Below the pieces are notes generated by a model. The model did no database searches and had not been told where the DNA came from. It saw only the letters and a program-made list of their open reading frames with translations. A stretch of 8,638 bases of DNA, from positions 1-8,638 of the forward strand of contig JALWJW010000465.1 in assembly GCA_026996935.1 (NCBI GenBank), read 5' to 3'. The stretch is from Hyphomicrobiales bacterium. Lineage in GTDB: Bacteria > Pseudomonadota > Alphaproteobacteria > Rhizobiales > Aestuariivirgaceae. Shown here one piece after another: positions 1 to 5,228 of the stretch; the stretch's first letter is position 1, and each line of letters begins with the position of its first letter. A program made the position numbers and the translations under genes.

Positions 1-66
1 GCTGTTAAAGCCGATTAACAGCATCAAACCTAAAATTACACAGCGGAAAACCAGTTTCAAATTCAT
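1..66 (-). CDS. N-terminal fragment of unidentified gene with signal-like N-terminus (truncated by window edge)
   Basis: Reading the minus strand from an ATG at 66 gives 22 open codons to the window edge: MNLKLVFRCVIL followed by GLMLLIGFNS. The N-terminal stretch carries Lys4 and Arg8, then an uninterrupted hydrophobic run (about residues 9-20) and a polar Asn-Ser. That is the layout of a signal peptide or an N-terminal membrane anchor, so the product is probably exported or membrane-bound. An AGGA lies 6 bases upstream of the ATG, a good ribosome binding site, and supports this start. The gene follows pyrG on the same strand with a 67-bp gap and could be co-transcribed with it. Too little is visible to name a family. 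A lipoprotein cannot be claimed: the only Cys (residue 9) lies inside the hydrophobic run and has no clear lipobox. Chance reading frame is the alternative. Confidence 0.5.
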   Translation of the reverse strand, partial: MNLKLVFRCVILGLMLLIGFNS

Positions 67-90
67 CTACATTCCTAAGCGCCCGGTTCA

Positions 91-114
91 TAAGCTTGAA
101 CTATATCGAGCTTA
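91..114. repeat. Inverted repeat between pyrG and the downstream minus-strand gene
   Basis: TAAGCT (91-96) pairs with AGCTTA (109-114). In plus-strand RNA the stem extends through TGA/TCG with one G-U wobble to 9 bp around the 6-base loop ACTATA. In minus-strand RNA, the direction of the flanking genes, one C-A mismatch interrupts it. No T-run follows on the minus strand, so it does not look like an intrinsic terminator. It could be a protein site or a weak 3' structure of the pyrG message. The loop reads TATAGT on the minus strand and could instead be a -10 box for the gene starting at 66. Confidence 0.35.
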
Positions 115-133
115 ATGTGAGTCGCACAAATAA

Positions 134-1765
134 TTATACCAGACGGCTTTGCTCAACTGCAGCAGAAATAAATGAAGCAAAAAGCGGATGTGGTTCAAAT
201 GGCCGTGATTTAAGCTCCGGGTGGTATTGAACCCCAATAAACCACGGATGGTTTGGAAGTTCCACCGTTTCGGGTAGCAATCCGTCAGGTGAAGTACCTG
301 CAAATTTCAACCCGGCTTTTTCCAACTGCTCACGATAGCTCATATTTACTTCATAGCGATGACGGTGGCGTTCTGAAATTTCTTTCGCATTATCGTATAT
401 TTCGCTAATTTTAGAGCCGGTTTCAAGTTTGGCCTTAAAGGCACCAAGGCGCATTGTGCCGCCAAGATTGCCGTCTACGTTGCGTTGCTCAAGCTGGTTG
501 CCGTTCATCCATTCGGTCATCAAACCAACAACAGGTTCTTTCGGGTTGCCAAATTCTGTAGACCCTGCCCCTTTAATACCTGCCAGATTTCTTGCCGCCT
601 CAACAACGGCCATTTGCATGCCCAGGCAAATGCCGAAAAAAGGTACGTTGTGTTCGCGCGCAAAGGTAGCTGCTTTAATCTTGCCTTCAACACCGCGCTC
701 GCCAAAACCACCAGGCACAAGAATGCCATCGACTTTCTCAAGAAATGGTGTTGGATCTTCCTGTTCGAAAATTTGTGCTTCAATCCATTGCAGATTGACT
801 TTTACTTTATTGGCAATGCCGCCATGCACAAGGGCTTCCATCAGTGATTTATATGCATCAAGAAGTTCTGTATACTTGCCAACAACAGCAATGGTGACTT
901 CGCCCTCTGGGTTGGCGATGCGGTCTGAAATTTCTTCCCAAACGGTCATATCCAATGTTGGCGCGTCTTTGATGTCAAAAGCGGCAAGTACTTCATCATC
1001 AAGCCCTTCATTGTGATAGGCCATTGGTACATCATAGATTGAGTTTACATCCAAAGCCTGAATGACAGCACTTGGACGCAGATTACAGAATAGCGCAATT
1101 TTGCGGCGTTCGTTCTGCGGTATTTCCCGATCTGCGCGACATAACAGAATATCAGGCTGAATACCAATTGAACGCAATTCTTTAACCGAGTGTTGCGTGG
1201 GTTTAGTTTTCAGTTCCCCTGCTGTTGGAATATAAGGCAGTAATGTCAAATGAATATAAATGACATCACCACGCGGCAGGTCATTGCCAACCTGACGAAT
1301 GGCTTCAAAAAACGGTAGAGCTTCGATATCTCCTACGGTGCCGCCGATTTCGCATAAAACGAAGTCGTAATCATCATTACCATCAAGAATAAACTGTTTT
1401 AGAGCATTGGTAACATGAGGAATGACTTGCACCGTTGCGCCAAGAAAGTCGCCACGGCGTTCTTTTGCAATGATCTCCTGATACAAACGACCCGTCGTAA
1501 TATTGTCTGATTGCTCTGCCGAGCGACCAGTATAACGTTCGTAGTGACCTAAATCGAGATCGGTTTCGGCCCCATCATCGGTTACAAAAACTTCACCGTG
1601 TTGATAGGGAGACATGGTGCCGGGATCAACATTCAAATAAGGGTCCAGCTTTTTTAGTCGCACCTTATAACCACGTGCCTGAAGCAACGCGCCAAGGGCT
1701 GCTGAGCCTAAACCTTTTCCGAGTGATGAAACCACACCGCCTGTTATAAAAATATATCGCGCCAT
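134..1765 (-). CDS. pyrG: CTP synthase (glutamine-hydrolysing)
   Basis: Cytoplasmic enzyme that aminates UTP to CTP using ATP and ammonia from glutamine, the last step of de novo pyrimidine nucleotide synthesis. At 543 aa it has the usual full length. The N-terminal synthase domain (about 1-270) starts RYIFITGGVVSSLGKG with the P-loop near residues 14-18, and carries GAETDLDLGHYERY (65-78), GGTVGDIE (141-148) and TKPTQHSVKELRS (187-199). The C-terminal class I glutamine amidotransferase domain (about 290-540) has the oxyanion segment PGGFGERG (351-358), nucleophile Cys380 in FGICLGMQ, and His515 and Glu517 in YHPEL, so the triad is intact. The start is fixed by the canonical MARYIFITGG opening, although no clear Shine-Dalgarno precedes it. 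It lies 123 bp downstream of secG, probably in the tpiA-secG-pyrG unit. No G-tract attenuator of the Bacillus type was seen. Confidence 0.98.
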   Translation of the reverse strand: MARYIFITGGVVSSLGKGLGSAALGALLQARGYKVRLKKLDPYLNVDPGTMSPYQHGEVFVTDDGAETDLDLGHYERYTGRSAEQSDNITTGRLYQEIIAKERRGDFLGATVQVIPHVTNALKQFILDGNDDYDFVLCEIGGTVGDIEALPFFEAIRQVGNDLPRGDVIYIHLTLLPYIPTAGELKTKPTQHSVKELRSIGIQPDILLCRADREIPQNERRKIALFCNLRPSAVIQALDVNSIYDVPMAYHNEGLDDEVLAAFDIKDAPTLDMTVWEEISDRIANPEGEVTIAVVGKYTELLDAYKSLMEALVHGGIANKVKVNLQWIEAQIFEQEDPTPFLEKVDGILVPGGFGERGVEGKIKAATFAREHNVPFFGICLGMQMAVVEAARNLAGIKGAGSTEFGNPKEPVVGLMTEWMNGNQLEQRNVDGNLGGTMRLGAFKAKLETGSKISEIYDNAKEISERHRHRYEVNMSYREQLEKAGLKFAGTSPDGLLPETVELPNHPWFIGVQYHPELKSRPFEPHPLFASFISAAVEQSRLV

Positions 1766-1888
1766 GGGATTTATGGATTAAACGGAGTCGGACTATTTGG
1801 GAAGCGATAGTTTGAAGTTTACCACAACCTTTTTAGATAAGTTGCGGTTGTTCTTAAGCAATCTGGCTCAAATAGTGCGTCTCTTAAA

Positions 1889-2245
1889 TTAATTTGTTGG
1901 AACGGTTGGTTTTGACGGATCTTTTTTCGGTCCAAGATCTGGCAGTTTGACATCCGGTTTTTTGGTGCCGGTTGCACTTGGAACAGAATCAAACACTGAT
2001 GTTGGTGCTGCTTTACGCGCTGACATCACTGTTAATGTTAAAGACGTGGCAAAAAACGCTGCGGCCAAAATAGCTGTAGTGCGAGTAAGGGCACTGCCTG
2101 CACCACGAGCAGAAAACATACCGCCGCCGCCACCGCCGCCACCGCCGCCAATACCTAATGCGCCGCCTTCTGATTTTTGTAAAAGAACAGAACCAACCAA
2201 AGCTAATGCTATTAACAGGTGGATAACGAGGATGAATTCAACCAT
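1889..2245 (-). CDS. secG: Preprotein translocase subunit SecG
   Basis: Small inner-membrane subunit of the SecYEG channel, which assists SecA-driven export. The 118-aa protein has the family layout: a first membrane segment at about residues 4-22 (ILVIHLLIALALVGSVLL), the conserved QKSEGG turn (23-28), a glycine-rich cytoplasmic loop, FSARG (44-48), then LTRTTAILAAAFFATSLTL as the second membrane segment (about 53-71). The C-terminal tail from about residue 75 is hydrophilic and Pro/Lys-rich, as in many alphaproteobacterial SecG proteins. Unusual is a run of ten consecutive glycines (33-42) encoded by GGC/GGT codons. An AGGAG at 2258-2262 (minus strand) precedes the ATG by 12 bases, somewhat long but the only good site. 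It sits between tpiA and pyrG on the same strand, a linkage common in this class. Confidence 0.95.
   Translation of the reverse strand: MVEFILVIHLLIALALVGSVLLQKSEGGALGIGGGGGGGGGGMFSARGAGSALTRTTAILAAAFFATSLTLTVMSARKAAPTSVFDSVPSATGTKKPDVKLPDLGPKKDPSKPTVPTN
2120..2149 (-). repeat. GGC/GGT trinucleotide tract encoding ten glycines in secG
   Basis: Ten consecutive glycine codons, largely in the 9-base pattern GGC GGC GGT, encode residues 33-42 of SecG. The short tandem repeat lies in the cytoplasmic loop between the two membrane segments. Because the unit is a multiple of three, slippage would change loop length without breaking the frame. Confidence 0.8.
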
Positions 2246-2257
2246 TTGCCCACAGGG

Positions 2258-2262
2258 CTCCT
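2258..2262 (-). promoter_or_regulatory. Ribosome binding site of secG
   Basis: AGGAG on the minus strand, 12 bases before the secG ATG at 2245. The match is strong but the spacing is longer than the usual 5-9 bases. A nearer alternative is the weak GGG seven bases from the ATG. Confidence 0.55.
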
Positions 2263-2316
2263 AAAATAAAGATAATTGCAAGCCATTTAGCGCGATTGTG
2301 ACCAAAATGCAAATAA

Positions 2317-2342
2317 GGTATTGAGGATTTTACCTCAAAACC
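2317..2342. terminator. Hairpin in the tpiA-secG gap, possible weak or bidirectional terminator
   Basis: GGTATTGAGG (2317-2326) pairs with CCTCAAAACC (2333-2342): ten positions with one mismatch around a 6-base loop. On the plus strand it is followed by TTTACTTTTTTT, on the minus strand by the weaker TTATTTGCATTTT. It begins 29 bp past the tpiA stop. In the tpiA direction it could terminate part of the transcripts, set an RNA 3' end, or mark a processing site before secG. The stronger T-tract faces the other way, where no annotated plus-strand gene ends, so it may instead stop antisense transcription. This is inferred from structure only. Confidence 0.45.
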
Positions 2343-2371
2343 TTTACTTTTTTACAATCGGGAGTGCTATT

Positions 2372-3127
2372 TTACTCATAAGCGGCAATAATTCCGAGGA
2401 AATCAGTCGCTTTCAAGCTGGCTCCGCCCACTAAGGCACCGTTTACATTTGCAGCAGACATTAGCTCTTGTGCGTTTGCTGGCTTAACAGAACCACCGTA
2501 CAAAATTGCCACCTGGTCCGCCTCATCGCCAAGTGCAGCGTTCAAGCGTTTGCGGATGTGAGTGTGGACTTTTGCCACTTCTTTAACTGTTGGCGTAAGT
2601 CCTGAACCGATCGCCCAGACAGGTTCATAAGCAATGATAGTGTTTTTTGCTGTGGCACCTTCTGGAAGCGAGCCCTTAATTTGGGCTGTTATCACTCTTA
2701 ACGTTTCTTTGTTTTCATATTGAGCCAAAGTTTCACCAACGCAAATGATTGCTGTCAGTTTATTGGCATGGGCTGCTGCTGCTTTTGCTGCAACGTCTTT
2801 ATCGGTCTCGCCATCATCAGCGCGCCGTTCAGAGTGCCCGACAATGACAGCGCTTGCGCCAGCATTTTTTAACATGCCGGCAGAAATGTGACCTGTATGT
2901 GCACCGCTCTCTGCGGCATGGCAATCTTGACCGCCAAGTTTAACTTTAGACCCTTTTGCTACTTCTTTGGCCTCACATAACAGTGTGGCAGGTGGGCAAA
3001 TCATCACGTTACATTTGACCTTTTTATCATTCAATTTAGAGGCCAGAGTTCTGATCTCTTTCAATGAGGCACGCGTGCCATTCATTTTCCAGTTGCCTGC
3101 GACAAGTGCTTTTGGTGATTTTGCCAT
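2372..3127 (-). CDS. tpiA: Triosephosphate isomerase
   Basis: Cytoplasmic glycolytic enzyme interconverting dihydroxyacetone phosphate and glyceraldehyde 3-phosphate. From the chosen start it is 251 aa, the usual size for this TIM barrel. The substrate-binding opening GNWKMN gives Asn12 and Lys14. His98 lies in VIVGHSERR (95-103), and catalytic Glu168 in AYEPVWAIGSG (166-176), which also begins the mobile loop. The phosphate-binding YGGSVKPANA (210-219) and GALVGGASLK (230-239) are intact. An in-frame ATG at 3154 would add nine residues (MGINKREKR). I prefer 3127 because AAGGGA stands exactly 7 bases before it, MAKSPKALVAGNWKMN is a typical family beginning, and the upstream ATG has no good binding site. 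The gene is first of the minus-strand set and diverges from ppiD, so it probably has its own promoter in the 3128-3300 interval. Confidence 0.97.
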   Translation of the reverse strand: MAKSPKALVAGNWKMNGTRASLKEIRTLASKLNDKKVKCNVMICPPATLLCEAKEVAKGSKVKLGGQDCHAAESGAHTGHISAGMLKNAGASAVIVGHSERRADDGETDKDVAAKAAAAHANKLTAIICVGETLAQYENKETLRVITAQIKGSLPEGATAKNTIIAYEPVWAIGSGLTPTVKEVAKVHTHIRKRLNAALGDEADQVAILYGGSVKPANAQELMSAANVNGALVGGASLKATDFLGIIAAYE

Positions 3128-3134
3128 CCGTTTT

Positions 3135-3140
3135 TCCCTT
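3135..3140 (-). promoter_or_regulatory. Ribosome binding site that decides the tpiA start
   Basis: AAGGGA on the minus strand, 7 bases upstream of the ATG at 3127. It lies inside the coding sequence if the ATG at 3154 were used, which argues for the shorter 251-aa protein. Confidence 0.7.
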
Positions 3141-3161
3141 TTATTGATGCCCATAAACTTC

Positions 3162-3167
3162 TATATA
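3162..3167 (-). promoter_or_regulatory. Possible -10 box of a tpiA promoter
   Basis: TATATA on the minus strand lies 34 bases before the preferred tpiA ATG. Transcription from it would start near 3155, almost on top of the alternative upstream ATG at 3154, which would then have no leader. No convincing -35 hexamer sits 16-18 bp upstream (the sequence there reads CCAATG), so this is a weak call. Confidence 0.25.
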
Positions 3168-3180
3168 AATTCCACACTGG

Positions 3181-3208
3181 TTGACATTGGTTATCAGACC
3201 TTTATCAG
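3181..3208 (+). promoter_or_regulatory. Candidate sigma-70-type promoter of the ppiD-trp arm
   Basis: A perfect TTGACA (3181-3186) is followed after 16 bp by TATCAG (3203-3208), which matches four of six positions of the TATAAT consensus. Degenerate -10 boxes are usual in alphaproteobacteria. Transcription would begin near 3215, giving a leader of about 85 bases before the ppiD ATG at 3301. It is the best plus-strand promoter I can see in the divergent region. With only 41 bp between ppiD and trpE, it may also serve the trp genes. Confidence 0.45.
3191..3208 (+). repeat. TTATCAG direct repeat, 11-bp period
   Basis: TTATCAG occurs at 3191-3197 and again at 3202-3208, separated by ACCT. The 11-bp period is close to one helical turn, so both copies face the same side of the DNA. 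The pair occupies the spacer and -10 element of the candidate promoter starting at 3181. This is a plausible regulator site but has no known match. Confidence 0.4.
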
Positions 3209-3233
3209 TTTGCGAATAGTACCAATTGCAGCA

Positions 3234-3247
3234 GGCAAGAAATTGCC
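3234..3247 (+). other. Small GAAA-tetraloop hairpin in the ppiD leader
   Basis: GGCAA (3234-3238), GAAA (3239-3242) and TTGCC (3243-3247) form a perfect 5-bp stem closed by a GNRA tetraloop. It falls downstream of the candidate transcription start, so it would be in the 5' untranslated RNA. No T-run follows directly, so it is not a terminator. Confidence 0.35.
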
Positions 3248-3254
3248 ACACTTT

Positions 3255-3270
3255 GGCTAAATATTTGGCC
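3255..3270. repeat. 16-bp near-perfect palindrome (possible operator)
   Basis: GGCTAAATATTTGGCC is a palindrome with a single mismatched pair and no spacer. It lies about 30 bp upstream of the ppiD ATG and downstream of the candidate promoter. Uninterrupted palindromes of this size are typical of dimeric regulator sites. Which regulator it could bind is unknown. Confidence 0.4.
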
Positions 3271-3285
3271 GTAACAGGAACAAAC

Positions 3286-3289
3286 AGGA
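3286..3289 (+). promoter_or_regulatory. Ribosome binding site of ppiD
   Basis: AGGA 11 bases before the ATG at 3301. It is the second of two identical AACAGGAA copies (3273-3280 and 3283-3290) spaced 10 bases apart. It supports 3301 over the in-frame ATG at 3226, which lacks a binding site. Confidence 0.5.
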
Positions 3290-3300
3290 ATACGAAATTT

Positions 3301-5187
3301 ATGCTTACTTGGATTAGAGGCGCAACTGGCGGTATCATTGTAAAAACATTCTTGGTTTTACTCGCAGGTAGCTTTGCCGTTTGGGGTGTCGCAGATGTTT
3401 TTAATGGCTCAAGAGACCAGACTTTAGCCAAAGTTGGTGACCGTGAGATTGGCGCACAAGAATTCCGCACCCTGTTTGACCAACAAATTCGTTTGCGGTC
3501 TAACCGTAGTCAGCAACCGCTCACAACAGCCCAGGCACGTAAAGCCGGTTTGGATCGAGAGATACTTGGAGATTTATTACGTTCAACAGCAATTGATGAG
3601 CAGGCACGGCAACTGAAAATGTCATTATCACCTTCATTTGTGGCTTCGCAAATTGCAAAAAACCCCGCTTATTTAGATTCGAACGGTAAATTTAGTGCTT
3701 CTGAGTTACGTTACAGATTACAAAATGCTCAGATTACTGAAGATCAATTTGTACAAAACGAAAAAAATAATCTGATTCGCTCAATCATTACCGGCGCCAT
3801 TACTGATGGATTAAAAGCACCGGAAACCATGGTTAAAGTTGTTTCTCGTCAATTTAACGAAAAACGTGATGTGAAATATATTAAGATTTCAAGCGACAAG
3901 GTGAACATCCCTGCTCCGACCGATAAACAGATTGAAGAATTTTATAAAAAACACCCTAGTCGTTTCACCGTCTCAGCACGCCGTGTTTTTGAAATTATTG
4001 ATGTTGATGCATTAAGTCTTGGTAAAAAGGAAAAGATATCAGATGAAATGCTTTCGCGGTTTTATAAAGAGAGAAAATCAACCTTTGGTACACCTGAGAA
4101 GCGGACGATTGAGCAAATTCCATTTGCCAATGTTGAAGATGCAAAGGCTGCATTAGACAAGATTAAATCGGGAACCCGTTTTGAGGCTATTTCAAAAGAA
4201 CGCGGGCAAACCGATAAGGATCGCTTACTTGGCACATTTAAGAAAAATGATGTGCCTGACGCGGCCATTCGAGATGCGGCATTTTCATTAAAACTGAATG
4301 AAGTTTCAAATCCGGTTAAAGGCTCACTTTCCACTTATCTGATAAGAGTGACAAAGATAACACCAAAAAGCTTTAAAACTTTAGAAGAAATTCGTCCGCA
4401 GCTTATTGAGCTTTTACAAAAACGCGCCGGTCGCGATAAGGTTTTAGCTGTTCGTGATAAAGTAGAAGATGAGCGCGGTGCCGGCACTCCTTTTGAAGAA
4501 ATTGCAAAATCACTTGGCCTTGAGTATAAACTTTTACCCGCGGTTGATCGTGTTGGGCGCGATGCAAAAGGCATAGAGGTTCAAGGTGTTGTTGATTGGG
4601 GGAAAGTATTAAAACTGGGCTTTTCCACAGAAGTTGGATTGGAGATTGATCCTATTTCAACAACGGGAGACGGTTTTTTGTGGCTTAATGTAAAAGAGTT
4701 AATTCCTTCTCACATTCAAAAATTTGAAAATGCCAAAGAAAAGGCAAAAAAATTATTGATTGCTGATGAAAAACGTAAAGCCCTTACCAAAAAAGCCAAT
4801 GAATTAAAGAAAATGTTGGAAAATGGTAAAACACTTGAAGAAGTCGCTAAAGCAGAGGGTGTAGAGATTAAAACAAAGCTTGGCATCACGCGGCGCACAA
4901 CAAGTCCTGATTTTGATTTTACAGCGGTTCAGGCGGTGTTTAAAGTTGCGCCAGATGGATATGCGACGGCGCTTTCAAACGATGGTAAATCAGTATTGGT
5001 TATCAAGTCGTCACCTGTTCTGTTACCTCCGTTCAATCCTAAATCAAAAGAAACTGTCGAACTGAAAAAACAGCTTGATACGCTCATCGCTAATGACCTG
5101 TTTGCTGCTTATATGGTTGAGCTGCAAAAAACAATTGGTGTTGAAATCAATCAGGCGGCCTGGTCGAGGGTGTTTCAAACTAATTAA
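3301..5187 (+). CDS. ppiD: PpiD-like periplasmic folding chaperone with SurA N-terminal and parvulin-type domains
   Basis: Inner-membrane-anchored protein whose bulk faces the periplasm. The family helps newly exported proteins leave the Sec channel and fold. The 628-aa product opens MLTWIRGATGG with a membrane segment at about residues 11-31 and no evident signal-peptidase site. It continues with a SurA-like N-terminal chaperone region (about 40-200), including the typical VGDREIGAQEFR, then a parvulin-like region (about 265-355) ending NPVKGSLSTYLIRV. A Lys/Glu-rich, probably helical stretch (about 470-520) and a C-terminal SurA-like part follow. The histidines expected in active parvulins at the first strand and near the end of the domain are not seen (RTIEQIPF; STYLIRV), so isomerase activity is doubtful, as for E. 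coli PpiD. An in-frame ATG at 3226 would put 25 polar residues before the anchor and is less likely. It diverges from tpiA and precedes trpE by 41 bp. Confidence 0.88.
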   Translation: MLTWIRGATGGIIVKTFLVLLAGSFAVWGVADVFNGSRDQTLAKVGDREIGAQEFRTLFDQQIRLRSNRSQQPLTTAQARKAGLDREILGDLLRSTAIDEQARQLKMSLSPSFVASQIAKNPAYLDSNGKFSASELRYRLQNAQITEDQFVQNEKNNLIRSIITGAITDGLKAPETMVKVVSRQFNEKRDVKYIKISSDKVNIPAPTDKQIEEFYKKHPSRFTVSARRVFEIIDVDALSLGKKEKISDEMLSRFYKERKSTFGTPEKRTIEQIPFANVEDAKAALDKIKSGTRFEAISKERGQTDKDRLLGTFKKNDVPDAAIRDAAFSLKLNEVSNPVKGSLSTYLIRVTKITPKSFKTLEEIRPQLIELLQKRAGRDKVLAVRDKVEDERGAGTPFEEIAKSLGLEYKLLPAVDRVGRDAKGIEVQGVVDWGKVLKLGFSTEVGLEIDPISTTGDGFLWLNVKELIPSHIQKFENAKEKAKKLLIADEKRKALTKKANELKKMLENGKTLEEVAKAEGVEIKTKLGITRRTTSPDFDFTAVQAVFKVAPDGYATALSNDGKSVLVIKSSPVLLPPFNPKSKETVELKKQLDTLIANDLFAAYMVELQKTIGVEINQAAWSRVFQTN

Positions 5188-5228
5188 AACCTCTCCCTTT
5201 TCGACAGTAAAAAGAACAGATAAATCCA

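Noticed and set aside
429..1016. 195-codon plus-strand open frame opposite pyrG
   Set aside because: It lies wholly antisense to a well-conserved CTP synthase, has no recognisable domain and is rich in Ser/Pro/Arg as expected of a shadow frame.
1824..1851. ACAACC/GGTTGT inverted repeat in the secG-pyrG gap
   Set aside because: A 6-bp stem with a 16-base loop and no T-run in the direction of transcription; too weak to call a terminator or regulatory element.
1766..1888. Promoter for pyrG (TTGCTT followed by TATCTA on the minus strand)
   Set aside because: Both hexamers match poorly and could occur by chance; not called.
1947..2264. Plus-strand frame with a polyproline run
   Set aside because: The prolines are the complement of the SecG glycine codons; secG is clearly the real gene.
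3172..3252. CCACACT occurring twice (3172-3178 and 3246-3252)
   Set aside because: Seven-base repeat 74 bp apart with no phasing or further similarity; probably coincidence.
3226..3300. 25-residue N-terminal extension of the PpiD-like protein
   Set aside because: No binding site before the ATG at 3226; it would place polar residues before the membrane anchor, and the stretch contains the leader hairpin and palindrome.
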